DNA from: Pollenia angustigena
Lineage: Eukaryota > Arthropoda > Insecta > Diptera > Polleniidae
Assembly: GCA_930367215.1 (NCBI GenBank)
Contig: OV884059.1
Span: forward strand, 60,235,393 to 60,299,392
Length of the DNA stretch: 64,000 nucleotides
Direction of reading: 5' to 3'
Shown: one piece after another, positions 10,303 to 21,381 of the stretch
Numbering within the stretch: position 1 is the first letter of the stretch
How the letters are laid out: every line of letters begins with the position of its first letter
The notes under the pieces: generated by a model
Databases searched by the model: none
What the model saw: only the letters and a program-made list of their open reading frames with translations
Told to the model about the DNA's origin: nothing
Position numbers and translations under genes: made by a program

Positions 10303-12015
10303 CTATTGCTTTAAGTGCTGAGCATGTATCACCCCAATGAACTCTCCTCTGAGATTTTCAATTTCATATTGACTGTTTCCTACTGCCTTCCTGATTCTGC
10401 ATCTTAGCCAAGGTCTACAAAGTTTTGAGTTTATACCCTTCGAAAATTTACTTTGTATAAAGTTTTTTCGGTAGACCTCTTGTCCGGGCATAAATTTCAC
10501 AATCCTGCTTTTAAGGTTGTAGGATTTAACATTTCGCAAATAAGCGTCATGCAGCTTTTCGTTAACTTTTTGGTGGATGAGTTGCATTTTTGATGCTTTC
10601 GGCAGTATCAACATTTCTCCTTCCTCGGCTGATTTTAGTTTTCTTAAAATTTCATACGCATCTGCGTGGGTAACCATATTGTAACCAGTAAGTGAAAAAT
10701 AGGGCGTTACGCCAGTAGACGAGTGAACCGTTGACCTTAAAGAGCATTCTATTTTAGACAAATTTTCATCCCATTTCGATTGGTCACTATCCAAAAAACT
10801 TCGAATGGAACTCAGTATGGTTTGGTTAACCCTTTCGCTCGCGTTAGATTGCGGTGAATATATAGGGGTACGAATATGTTTAACGCCAAATATTTCTAAG
10901 AAATCCTTAAATGCTTCAGACGTAAATTGTTTGCCATTATCCGAATGTAGCATTTCTGGCACTCCGAATTTATAAAATACCTCATCCCTTAAAAATTTAA
11001 TAACAGCTTTAGTGGTAGCTTTGGACAATGCTTTCAATAGGACAAATTTGGTTCTGTGATCTAACACGATAAAAATAAAGATGTTGCCTGATTTTGTTCT
11101 AGTATAGGGTCCTAAAAAATCTATATAAATCTTTTGAAAAGGCCGTTGAGTTATGACTTCTTTCCCCATCGGTGGACGCAATATTTTCCTAGGGTGTTTT
11201 ATTTCCTTACATGTTTCACACTCACTTACGAAGTTTCGGATATGCTTTACCATTGAAGGCCAGTAAAAATACTCCCTTATATTGAACAGGGTTTTCGCTA
11301 TCCCTCCGTGAAATGTGTTGTCAATATGCGATTTTCTAATTATGCCTTCTGTTAGGCGGGGTGGTACCCATATTCGCCAGCAATCATCTTCACTATCTAA
11401 TCCGTTTCGGTTAAATTTTACCCTTTTGTAAATAATACCTTCCTCTACCTTTAAATCTGGAAGTCTATTCGCGTTCTGTTCCACAGTGTCTATGAGCGTT
11501 AGATATTCTTTGCTCTTGAATTCTTCGGAATTAAAATCTAATACGCTGCTAGGCTCGGCTACTACCTCCTCCATATTTTGACGCGATAGCATATCCGGGA
11601 CAACGTTCTTACTCCCCTTCCTATGCTCGATATTGAATTTGAATCCCTGGAGTTTTAAACTCCATCGAGCAAGTCTACCGTTTAGGTCATTCTGCCGCAT
11701 CAACCACTTTAAACTGGAATGGTCGGTGATAACTGTGAAGTCCATCAGTTCTATGTATTGCCTAAATCTTTCAATCGCAAGTACAACCGCGAGACACTCT
11801 TTCTCCGTTGTAGAATAATTTTTCTGAGCACTATTTAATTTCCGGGAGAAATACTCGATTGGATGCTCTTCACCTTCATCGTCCTTTTGAAATAAAACTG
11901 CGCCTAAGCCAACGTTCGAGGCGTCGCACTGGACGAAGAAAGGCTTTTCAAAATCAGGGCTCGACAATACAGGACTGGTTACTAAACGATGCTTCAACTC
12001 TTCAAACGATTTCAA
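10303..12015 (-). CDS. pol: pol, 3' half: RNase H and integrase (tandem copy 2)
   Basis: Duplicate of the frame at 3317-5029 with one amino-acid difference (Lys for Gln in the KAS.MQLIHQ stretch). RNase H and the integrase acidic triad are all present. The same in-frame TAA precedes it. A candidate polypurine tract and a partial LTR follow on the element strand, so this copy keeps its normal downstream context for the first 1.67 kb of LTR. Confidence 0.88.
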   Translation of the reverse strand: MKSFEELKHRLVTSPVLSSPDFEKPFFVQCDASNVGLGAVLFQKDDEGEEHPIEYFSRKLNSAQKNYSTTEKECLAVVLAIERFRQYIELMDFTVITDHSSLKWLMRQNDLNGRLARWSLKLQGFKFNIEHRKGSKNVVPDMLSRQNMEEVVAEPSSVLDFNSEEFKSKEYLTLIDTVEQNANRLPDLKVEEGIIYKRVKFNRNGLDSEDDCWRIWVPPRLTEGIIRKSHIDNTFHGGIAKTLFNIREYFYWPSMVKHIRNFVSECETCKEIKHPRKILRPPMGKEVITQRPFQKIYIDFLGPYTRTKSGNIFIFIVLDHRTKFVLLKALSKATTKAVIKFLRDEVFYKFGVPEMLHSDNGKQFTSEAFKDFLEIFGVKHIRTPIYSPQSNASERVNQTILSSIRSFLDSDQSKWDENLSKIECSLRSTVHSSTGVTPYFSLTGYNMVTHADAYEILRKLKSAEEGEMLILPKASKMQLIHQKVNEKLHDAYLRNVKSYNLKSRIVKFMPGQEVYRKNFIQSKFSKGINSKLCRPWLRCRIRKAVGNSQYEIENLRGEFIGVIHAQHLKQ

Positions 12016-12027
12016 TGCTTCCGAAGT

Positions 12028-13575
12028 TTAATTAAATGTAGGTGATTTCTTTAAAGTATCCGTTAGAGGTGCGGTAAGTGTGGAAAAATCATGGATGAAC
12101 CGGCGGTACCATCCTACGGTGCCTAGGAATCTCCTAACATCCTTTGGATTTTTCGGCGGTTTTATGTCCAAAATTGCCTTTACCTTTTCCTCATCAGGCT
12201 TAAGTTTGCCTCCGCCTACAACGTAACCTAAATACTTCAATTCCCTATAGCAGAATTTGGATTTGGACAGATTAATAGTCAGGCCTGCAGCTGTTAATTT
12301 CTGGCCTACGATTCGAAGCATTTCCATGTGCTCTTCAAAATTTGGGGAGACTACCAACAGGTCGTCGAGGTACACGAACACCCTATCTTTCAGCTCAGAC
12401 GGCACCACTTTATCCATCAATCGACATAATCTCTGCGCAGCATTACACAGTCCGAAAGGCATAACCTTAAATTGGTACTGAGGCCTACCTGGGACTGTGA
12501 ATGCTGTTTTCGGCCTACTCCCCTCCTCCAACGGGATTTGCCAGAACGCATCCTTTAAGTCGATTGCTGAAATAAAATGGGTGTCGCCGAGCCTAGCCAA
12601 TAAGCCATCGATGTTAGGGAGAGGATAAGCGTCCTTTTTAGTGACTTTATTCAATTCCCTCGCATCGAGACATAGCCTGTTTTTGCCGGGTTTCATTACT
12701 AGTGTTGTCCTATTATTCCATTCGGCTCCTGTGGTAACTTCTATTACGTCCAGTTCTAACATTCGGTCCAATTCTGCGAAAATTAATTTTTGTACGGCAG
12801 GACTAACATGATAATATCGCATTTTTTTAGCGGGAGCATCACCAGTGTCGATTCTGTGTGTTTCCAAGTCAGTTTTACCTAAACCATATTGAGTATGACA
12901 TTTAAACGAAAGTTTGACGTTTTCAAGTACCCTACGTTGGTAACTAGTCAAATCGTGAATTTTAGGGTTTCCTGAACCTTCCTCGGTAAGAGCGTTTATT
13001 GTTTCGCTGTCGAAACTTATTTTCAAACCGATTTGCCTCCAAAAGTCATATCCGAGTATTAGTTCTTGACTCAAATTAGGTACTAAGTATAAGACTGATT
13101 CTACTGACTGGTTTCCTGATTTAATTATTGCCTGTATTTTTCCCACTATCATATGCTGTTTACCGTCCGCCGTTCTTACTGAAGATTTGTAATCAAGTAC
13201 TTTCGCATCCATTTTTCGAACGTTTTCTAAACAATTTTTGCCGAGGCAACTTACTGACGCGCCACTGTCGAGAAGACCTTGATAATTCAACCCATTAATA
13301 GATACTGACATGTATGGTCTTATGTCGTCTGGACTACATATTAAAGTTGACACGATTCTTTTTCTTTCTGCTTTTCTTGTAGCATATCTTTTCCGGGTGT
13401 TTATTATTCTTTTGCTCACCCTTGGTTCGTAGTCCGCAAAAATTTCTGCCCTTTTTTGTTGGTATAATTCAAGGCGTTGTTCATAAGAAAGATGGGGATT
13501 AAAATTTGATTTCGAAAAAGGTTTCTGGCATACTTCGGGACTGTGACTGACTTGAGGTATTTTCTTTTCATCCAT
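12028..13575 (-). CDS. pol: pol, 5' half: protease and reverse transcriptase (tandem copy 2)
   Basis: Identical in translation to 5042-6589, with protease DSGA and RT YLDD motifs. It ends on the same TAA after SPTFN. Because the stop is in both copies, it arose before the duplication or is a feature of the family. Confidence 0.88.
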   Translation of the reverse strand: MDEKKIPQVSHSPEVCQKPFSKSNFNPHLSYEQRLELYQQKRAEIFADYEPRVSKRIINTRKRYATRKAERKRIVSTLICSPDDIRPYMSVSINGLNYQGLLDSGASVSCLGKNCLENVRKMDAKVLDYKSSVRTADGKQHMIVGKIQAIIKSGNQSVESVLYLVPNLSQELILGYDFWRQIGLKISFDSETINALTEEGSGNPKIHDLTSYQRRVLENVKLSFKCHTQYGLGKTDLETHRIDTGDAPAKKMRYYHVSPAVQKLIFAELDRMLELDVIEVTTGAEWNNRTTLVMKPGKNRLCLDARELNKVTKKDAYPLPNIDGLLARLGDTHFISAIDLKDAFWQIPLEEGSRPKTAFTVPGRPQYQFKVMPFGLCNAAQRLCRLMDKVVPSELKDRVFVYLDDLLVVSPNFEEHMEMLRIVGQKLTAAGLTINLSKSKFCYRELKYLGYVVGGGKLKPDEEKVKAILDIKPPKNPKDVRRFLGTVGWYRRFIHDFSTLTAPLTDTLKKSPTFN

Positions 13576-13673
13576 TTGGCTGTTTTCCGACTTAATTATA
13601 TCAGTGGTTTGGTCTTAAATCTGGTTTTCGGTTGGTTTGTCGCTAGCTAGTATAAACTTTAAAAAATTGTCAT

Positions 13674-14390
13674 TTACTGGGTTGGGTTTTGGAATGAACA
13701 CGCCGGCCCAGTCCTTTGCGTGTTCAGCTTTTGGTTTCCCACACATTTAGGGCAAGTCGGGCTAGTAACGTCATCGAACCCACATTTGTAACAGAAGATT
13801 CTTCTTTGGGTTACAGGACATTCAATAAATGAGTGGCCAGGCGTCTTACAGTTCCAGCAGATAAGTTGCTTTGCTGCGATGTTGACCTTCTGTAACTCCT
13901 CCACTAGCCGCGCTTGATCATCGTTTTGCTCACCATCAAATACATCAACTTCATATACCCTACGCGTGTTCCCTAGAGGCATACGTTGTGAAAAGCGTTT
14001 GACAATGTTTCTCTCTGCCCTTTTGCATTCTTCAAGTAGTTGGTCCAAATTATCGATCTTAATGGGAAAAACTAGCTGTGCCAAACCATCCTTTAAATTA
14101 TCCTTCACTATCTTAACGAGCTCGGATTCTAAAACGTGTATTCTCATTTGGTTTTTGAGTTTTATGATTTCCGTAATGAAAGCATCTGCGGTTTCATTCG
14201 GAGCCTGTCTACGTTCCATTATTTTTCGCTGTATTTCGAAATCGCTTTCGAAGTTACGGAATTTTCTAATCAGGTGGTATTTAAACGTAGTCCAATCACA
14301 TATGGGATGCTTCATCCGAAAAGCCCAAAACCAGGTGCAGCTCCAGTAACCAAATGGTGAAATCCCTTCATTACAGTATCCCATGAGCAA
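13674..14390 (-). CDS. gag: gag, C-terminal part with zinc knuckle (tandem copy 2)
   Basis: Duplicate of 6688-7404 with the same CCHC knuckle and second Cys cluster, and in the same frameshifted relation to the upstream gag frame. Confidence 0.83.
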   Translation of the reverse strand: MLMGYCNEGISPFGYWSCTWFWAFRMKHPICDWTTFKYHLIRKFRNFESDFEIQRKIMERRQAPNETADAFITEIIKLKNQMRIHVLESELVKIVKDNLKDGLAQLVFPIKIDNLDQLLEECKRAERNIVKRFSQRMPLGNTRRVYEVDVFDGEQNDDQARLVEELQKVNIAAKQLICWNCKTPGHSFIECPVTQRRIFCYKCGFDDVTSPTCPKCVGNQKLNTQRTGPACSFQNPTQ

Positions 14391-15232
14391 TTATAGTCAT
14401 GTCGTAGAATCTCTACCCAAAAAACGAAATCTTCAACCGTCAAAGATTTATTAGTACCGTCGTACTTAATACCCCACTTCTCTAGCTGGTTAGGTGATAT
14501 GGGATTATAACCGTGGTTACGTGGTGAATTATCAAAACTAGCGGGTTCAAAATAATTTTGTGGACTGTTTCCGAATAATTGTTGTGGTACATGTGGCTGA
14601 GGAAATCGACGTTGAAAAGGCATTTGAGGATTATTTGGTGGACGAAATGGTTGTTGTTGTCTATCATTATTGTTAAATGGTGTGCAAAAATCTTGATTTG
14701 GATTAAACTGTCTGGGATTCGGTGGATTTTCCTGGTCCATAAAATGGCTGCGCTCTGAACGTAAAGATTCTCGGATTAACTGCGGTAACATCAACTGCAT
14801 ATGCTGTACTTCCCTCATGATTGAAGCTTGTGCAGCGCCGACAGATGCAGCGACGTATTCCCTAATCGTCACTTCCTCCTCGTTTACGCCTAAGCCTGGG
14901 TTAACTTCCTCCCTAATTGGTGGTAATTCCCGATCCTGTTGATCCATATTGTCACTATTGCGCCTTGCAGGTCTACTTCCTTGTCCGCTTATCTCCCTCG
15001 CTGTTAAACTGCTATACGTTGGTGTACGAATGGTGATTTCGCTCTCCGGTGAAGAATGTGTTTGCGGTCCAAAACCCGGAGGAAACTGAATAGACATTAA
15101 CGGTGTAACCGCGTTTGTTGAAATAACCGGTGCAATGTTTTGCGGGGCTGATGTTGTGGCCGAATCACGAGGTTGATTATCGTCGCTGGTAACGGGGTTC
15201 CGACTAGAGGACCTAAGATTCCTGGTACTCAT
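14312..15232 (-). CDS. gag: gag, N-terminal part (tandem copy 2)
   Basis: Duplicate of 7326-8246. This copy is the first gag downstream of the full 5' LTR and leader, so transcripts from the 5' LTR would meet it first. It ends at the same frameshift. Confidence 0.82.
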   Translation of the reverse strand: MSTRNLRSSSRNPVTSDDNQPRDSATTSAPQNIAPVISTNAVTPLMSIQFPPGFGPQTHSSPESEITIRTPTYSSLTAREISGQGSRPARRNSDNMDQQDRELPPIREEVNPGLGVNEEEVTIREYVAASVGAAQASIMREVQHMQLMLPQLIRESLRSERSHFMDQENPPNPRQFNPNQDFCTPFNNNDRQQQPFRPPNNPQMPFQRRFPQPHVPQQLFGNSPQNYFEPASFDNSPRNHGYNPISPNQLEKWGIKYDGTNKSLTVEDFVFWVEILRHDYNCSWDTVMKGFHHLVTGAAPGFGLFG

Positions 15233-16576
15233 TATAAACTACCGTCCAAAACAATTATAATCCCTCAACTAATTCAACAAACAAAAAAAAAATTCGAAGT
15301 CAATCAGATCAACTAACTGTCGACAAGAGAATACCTGCTTAAACTTTCAAGGCAAATACTGAAGTTCAAAAAAAAACAACCAATGTCCAAATGAGATAAC
15401 TGCTCGAGTCGCAATAAAAAAAAATCACCAAAAATTCCCGATATCAAATTCCCAGTACCAATACCGAAAGTAAAAATGACAAGCGTGTCGACAAAATTCA
15501 AAAAAAAGATTTACCCCAAAATTCCCAAAACAGTGGATAAATAGGTATGCCCAATCCACCGACAAAAGACGCAATATTCAAAAATTCAATAAAAATGTAA
15601 AAAATGTTTTCAAAAAAAAAGTAATCTGTATTATTTAAGATTATTTTTTTATAATTTAACACCCGTATTCATAAGAATATTTTTAAATTTAACAAAAGAA
15701 AAAAAATTTTTATAAAAAAAAATCACTTTCAGCCAAATTCAAAAACCGCTTACGAATATGAGGCTAAATAATTTAAAGTGGTCACTTAGTATCCACTACA
15801 AAAATGTATTTATATAAATTCAAGAAAAAGTGTAAAATATGTATTTGTGACAAAAAAAAAATCTATATAATTTTAGGTTCTGTATTTTTGTAATAGTTTA
15901 AGTATTTTATAACTTCTGCGGTTTAATACTACAAAAGTTTAATACGACAAATAATTTCTAATATACAAAAGATTTAATAATGTAGTTAGTAAATACGTTT
16001 CATTAAACTACAAAAGATTTGATACTATAATTTGTATAATAAATTTAATAATTAATTAGACTGCCAAAAGATTAAATAGTGTAATTAGTAAATAAGTTTG
16101 CGAATCTACAAAAAAAAATATTTGTTTTTAATTTTTTTGTTTGTTATGTAATGTAATTAATAGCTTGAGGTTGAAATGTGTAGCATAAAGTGAAATAAAA
16201 ACTTGTGGTGAAAAAAAACAATATAGTTCGAGTCCGCGATTTACCAATACTCCAATCAGATGATTGAGTACAATACTCACGATAAATAATGAAATTGTTT
16301 TTAAGCATTGTTTTCAATACCTAAAAACGAATAAATCGAAATCTTGCCAAATAAAAAAAAAGTTTGGTGTGAAAAGGTGGAATTATTTAGTTTACTGTCA
16401 TCGAAATAACTAAACAAAAATACAAAACGGAAATAACATTAATTTGAGTCGCCGGATCCTCTTCTCCTCCTCTCCACTAACTGAACCCAATGAACGCCTA
16501 GCTATTTAGCCCTCGGATCATGATCAAGGTTAATGAAAAGATTCGACTTGAATCCCTTGACTCCCCCAGTACTAAG

Positions 16577-16750
16577 TTCCCTTGTCCGACGCAGACGCAA
16601 CTCAGGCGTGGCACTGTTAACGTACCTTCCAGGACATACATTATCTAACAAAGTTCCTAATACCGAGATCCCTAACAAATTTCCCTATACGATGCCGACG
16701 CAATGCAGGCATGGTATCTAGTTAATACCTTCCGCGACATAAGTCATTAT
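16577..16750. repeat. Two about 70-bp direct repeats in the leader
   Basis: Units at 16577-16644 and 16680-16750 share TTCCCT, then GACGCA, CAGGC.TGG, GTTAA, ACCTTCC and GACATA in the same order, with clear divergence. A repeated structured unit near the primer site is a candidate RNA packaging or dimerisation signal; that role is inference. Confidence 0.6.
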
Positions 16751-16875
16751 ATAAAAGAAAAAAGTACGAGATTGAACATTTTGAACAGAAATGTTCGAAA
16801 GTATGGAAGCCAGAAAAGATGAATTAAAACACCTTTAGGCTAAATAAATTTAACCCAAAGGGTTAAATCACTTTC

Positions 16876-16894
16876 GGGCCCCACGTTGGGCGCC
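16876..16894 (-). promoter_or_regulatory. Primer-binding site, tRNA-Lys type
   Basis: The element strand reads TGGCGCCCAACGTGGGG just after the 5' LTR. This is complementary to the 3' end of insect tRNA-Lys(CUU), including its CCA tail. It sets minus-strand DNA synthesis and fixes the inner LTR boundary within a few bases. Confidence 0.85.
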
Positions 16895-16898
16895 ATTT

Positions 16899-19800
16899 TA
16901 TGTAATGTAGCTGCGTGTGGAAAAACTATTTTCCCAAAACAAACCTCTTGCTCCACGATGGACTTTTGGCACGTTGGTGTTTTGGGCTGCAGCTCGCCGG
17001 GAATGGGAGGTTCGTGTCCATCTAGGTTCTCACAATTACTAACTCTACTTGTGCCAAAATTGAAAAGTTGTCAAAAAAAAAAAAGAAGCAATTAAAAACG
17101 AGCAACAATGTACGAAAAGTCCTAATGTAAGGGATAAACCTGTAATAAACGGACAGACATTTCGATGACAGAAACTTTCACACAACGTTGGTTTGGCCGG
17201 ACTCGAAAACTCGGGACAAGATGTAATGGTCCCGGTCAGGCTGCCCACCCCATATGACATGTTAATGTCAACCGTGACATTACCTTTTGCCTGAAAAAAA
17301 TATAGGTAATGTCCCTATACTTTACTTACCACGGCTTCGATTCACTTAAGCTACATTTCAACCCTTTGAATGATTAATTAAAACATATTTGCTAAAAGAA
17401 AAAGCATTTTAAATACAATAATTATTTATTAAAAAAAATTTGTTAAATTTATCTTAAAGATATGTATGTATGTTAGTTATAGTATTTTATCAAACAGCTT
17501 AAAAATAATAGTTACTTTGTACAAAAACTTTAAGTAGTTACTGTGTAGAACTACATTTCTAAATACTGGTTTTGACAAGAATAAATGGGTCTATGGCATG
17601 ATTATGAATTCTTTGTTTTAGCTTTATGTTTTCTTATTTTTTTTGTGTTTTTTTTTTTTTTTTTTTTTTTGGATTCAATTGTTTCTTAAATTAAGGTTGG
17701 ATCAGTTAATAACTCGTATCATTATCTTCCTGATTGTAACTAAATAGATATGAGCATATTGATCTTATATGCATATGTATCCATAAATATATATATATAT
17801 TTTTTTATATATATATTTTTTTTATATATGATCAATTGATCATGGGTGTAGGTGGTTATTCAAAAACTTATTCAATCAAATATTTAAGCGCTTACTTATT
17901 TGTTTCTTTCTTAAATAATTTATCTAATCCTTCCATCAGGTAGTTATTTATGCTTAATCTCCAATTTAAAGGTCTATCTATTCAGTTGTTTTGAGTTATT
18001 TCTAGTTGTTTAGTTACTGGTTGTTAGTTTCTTATTCAGGTATTTTTAGTCTTTCTATTTATTTAAGTAGATACATTTAGTTCAATCATTCAAACTTAGT
18101 TAGGCATGTTTGTTTTTTTACGTATTCTGATTCGAACCCAGTAGCAAAAGCTAAATTAAATTAAGTTAATTGAGATATCTAATTGTTTTAGTTCAAGTTT
18201 TCAAATAGGAATTTAGTGTACGTAACTATGTTTAGCTAAAGCTTTAAAATTGTCTTTAACTCTTGCAATTCTCACCTATGTATTAAAAATTTTAATTGAA
18301 ACATTTGCAATTAATTTTGCACTTTCAAATTTCCAATCATTAAGTTTTCATTTAGGGCTAAAAAAAAATTTTATTCAATCCACGAATTAATTGTTAACCA
18401 AGTTCTAAGTCAGTAGAGGGTGTTTGGCTTATTCGCACTTGCGTTAAGTATACGTTTCTAAATTTAGCATAAAAACTTTAAAAAAATTACTTAAATATTT
18501 AGGCCGTACAATTTTAAATTCTGCTCCAATATTTAGGTTTAAACTTAGCCTCCAAATTTAATTTAAGTGCTTAAACTAAGTTTTTTTGTATTTACAATGT
18601 AGTTTAATTAGTAAAAGTGTTGATGAAAACTTGGCCTAAACAATTATTTTTTTAAATTTTTTTTTAACCTCGACTATTTTTAAATTCTCGACTATTTAAA
18701 CTTAACTTTACCCCTCTCTAATTTGAATTTAGTTTACGTTATTAATTTGGGTTTAAATATTATTATTAGTTTGAGGTGCTAAAATTTGAATTTTTAAGTA
18801 TTCGTATTTGAGATAATCATGAGTAGTTAAATTTATTTTAAATACCAAAAATTTTTTTAACACACTTGAACCTAACTTTATGTATGAATGTAGTTTAAAT
18901 ATTAAAAACAATTTTAATTAATTAGCCAAATTTGTTGTTTATTATTTTTTTTTTTTTTTTAACTCTTCGAAATTGAATTTAAAATTCTCAATGGAAATCG
19001 AACTTAAATAGTCAAATTTAGTTTAATGTTTCAAATCAGTAATATTTAATGAATTTAATTAATATTATTTTTACTCTTTAAAATTACAACTTTGAGTTTT
19101 CTTATTTGAATCTTGCTAACGTAACCATAGGTATTCACCTTAAATTTTTAAAATTTGTTAATGCATGTATGTTTGTAGTTTAAATAGTAAAAACAAATTT
19201 AATTAATTAATAATTTTTGTTTTTTTTTTCTATCTTCAAAATCGTATTTAAAATTCTCAATTGATACCAAACATAAATAGTTAGACTTGGTTTAATGCTC
19301 CAAATCAGTAGTATTTAATGATTTTAATTAATATTATTTAATTGTTATTTTTACTATTTAAAATTACAACTTTGAGTTTTCTTATTTGAATGTGGTTAAC
19401 GTTACCGTATTCAACTTAAATTTTTTTTTTTTTTAAATTGGTTTCCTATACTTAAATTGTATCTTCATATTCCAATTAGAATTTAGTAGGTATCTAAAGT
19501 ATCCAAATTTATTAAGTTGACTTTTTTTATCATTCCGGTAGGTTTACAAGAAAATTTTAAATATATATTTCACCCTTTCAAGTTTTTATATAGTATGTAG
19601 ATTGTATTTCGGATTTGGTTTAATTTAAAGATTAAAATTGTGTTTTAAATATTTAATTGGTATTTTGCGTTTTTTAATTTTAAATTGGGTTTGATAATTC
19701 AGAATTTAATTTTCTTATTTTTGTTTTCAAGCCATATAAGCTTGCAACTTTAAAGTCAACTAAAAAACGATTCTAATAACAAGATAGGCCTTTGCCCACA

Positions 19801-20969
19801 AAAACGAAAGTAACTCGGGATGAAATAAAGTTTACCTGTTGTTCCGGTGTTTTACTTTACCAATCCAAGGATGGTAGTTGTTGTTACGACGTTTGGTCCC
19901 GGTGTTTTTGTGAACCTGATGGAATGATGGTTGCTTGGTGAAGCCTTGTCCTCAATTATGACGATATTAACTGGGGATAAAGTTGTCCCCTTTTTTTATA
20001 AGACGCTATAATGTTGTTGTGGCAAAATTAGGTAAAGCTGATTCTTTTATTTTGATTTAAAAAAAATACGATGATGGCCAGCGGTTCTCCGGTGTTCTTT
20101 GATGATAACGATGTAAAGCTGTTGTTTTTTTTTTGTTAATTTGTGTCCAAGCTTAAAATAGACGTTTAAATGTGGTTGCGAACAACAAAAACGTTAAACA
20201 AAATTGCACGTGGTTTCGGTGAGCCGACGAATCTCTGCCGCTAAGCTACAGTTGCGGTTACGCCGTACTTGTTTTGCCGCCACGATTTTCAATCGCGCAT
20301 GAGGTTTTAATAGCGGTAAAACCGATGTTAGGGCGACTCGTGTCCTGCCTCTTAGCACGTGGTGTCTTATTGCCGGTAACATTTTGATTAGGTCGACTCG
20401 CCTTGTTGGGTTTGACACCTTTTGCTAACACACTCTACTTTTCTTCTTTGGTAACAATTTTAGTTATGCAAACCAACGTTCGACATTTGCAAATATACAT
20501 TGGTGAGCAACCATTGGTGTGTTTTATTACTCATGTGCGGCCATTTGGTTTTAGAGGATATATGTGAATAAATTAAATTTGCTTATAAAGCCACTGAGTA
20601 ATAAGCTCGCCCACTGAAATGAATGCAACAATTATTTCTTGTTTTTTTTCAATTATATATTTGGTAGTCACCGTTTATTATAATCCAATTATCTAAATAT
20701 TTCACCGCAAAAAAAATCCGTAACTAAAACTTTACACTTGATTCATCTGCTGCCACTTGTTGAATGAGTTTTCGAAAATTGTGTGTATCCATACGCCCAG
20801 TCTACAAAAAAAATCCTTATATCGTAGAGTTGTATTCGTTTTGTACGTTGTAGGGTTGTATTTTTTTTTCATTTTAGCAGTGATGACACTCAGAGATGGA
20901 GATCGTAATTGTTAAGAATGACTAATAAAAAAAACGCTTAATTTAAAATCGACCATGGTGGTCGTCACA
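16899..20969 (-). repeat. 5' LTR, complete, about 4.07 kb
   Basis: On the element strand it begins TGTGACGACC and ends ..CTACATTACA, giving TG..CA ends with a short inverted TGT/ACA. The inner end abuts the primer site after four bases; the outer end is where similarity with the 3' LTR stops. At about 4.07 kb it is far longer than most insect LTRs. It contains the 286-bp period repeat (18886-19426), the GC-richer block (about 20194-20420) and several poly-T and TA tracts. Outer flanking sequence starts CATGCC. Confidence 0.85.
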
Positions 20970-21360
20970 CATGCCAATGCTAAAATAGTCAGTTGACTCC
21001 ATTAAAAATAATCCAGGCATCAACCACAACTACCTTAAAAAAAGTTTACTTAAAGTTAGCTTTAAGTTAACTGAGTTGCTTGCAGGGTACTTACTTATAT
21101 AACGTTCAAGGCAAACAAATGGATGGAGTAGATACTTGTATTTATTATTACTGGGTGCAATTTTATTTAAAATATTAACTACTGATGTAATTGTGTCATC
21201 CATATACAAATTTGTGGAGTGACAAACGCAGTCAATGCTCATTTCAAAGCTGTGTTACTACTGTTGTCAACTGTGAAATTTCAAAACACATCAAACGCAC
21301 AAAACGCGCCATTTAAAAAACGCACCAAGTTTAGAATTTCTTTTTAATTTAAAATATTTG
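20970..21360. other. Sequence between the 5' LTR and the old Jockey copy
   Basis: Not recognised as any repeat in this window. It holds the short open frame described at 21093-21242 and, to its right, a GC-richer stretch with CACAAAACGCGCC. The join to the Jockey 3' end near 21340-21380 is not sharp. Confidence 0.4.
21093..21242 (-). CDS. Possible short coding exon of an unknown gene
   Basis: An ATG at 21242 opens a frame (MSIDCVCHSTNLYMDDTITS..) running through NILNKIAP and LLHPFVCLERYI. After that, a good splice donor, GTAAGTA, lies at about 21093. Beyond the donor the frame continues only about 20 more codons. The region upstream (21243-21310) is GC-richer and could be a 5' leader. The LTR element sits about 125 bp downstream of the donor, in what would be the intron. 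I do not recognise the peptide; it could equally be a fragment of an unlisted transposon or chance. Confidence 0.25.
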
Positions 21361-21381
21361 TTGAATTAATTTGGCATAAAT

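Larger units (their letters stand above)
15508..16898 (-). other. Retrotransposon leader (5' untranslated region), unduplicated part
   Basis: About 1.4 kb between the duplicated part and the primer site; together with 15233-15507 it makes a leader of about 1.66 kb. There is no credible coding frame. It holds ACAAAAGATTTAATA-type imperfect repeats (15920-16110), a CCCGTATTCATAAG half-hairpin near 15661, and the direct repeat at 16577-16750. The packaging signal is expected here by analogy with other LTR elements. Confidence 0.75.
1..20969 (-). mobile_element. Ty3/gypsy LTR retrotransposon, rearranged, right-hand part
   Basis: The element reads on the minus strand. The 5' LTR is at right (16899-20969), followed by primer site, leader, gag, pol and the 3' LTR, which runs off the left edge. 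Domain order is gag, protease, RT, RNase H, integrase, which is the Ty3/gypsy order; there is no env between integrase and LTR. The unit from mid-LTR to just upstream of gag is present twice (1535-8521 and 8522-15507). The shared 3.2 kb of the outer LTRs shows only about five substitutions plus a few homopolymer differences by eye, so insertion was recent. The long LTRs and tRNA-Lys primer site recall the Osvaldo/Ulysses group, but that placement is tentative. The TSD cannot be checked because the left end is outside the window. Confidence 0.95.
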
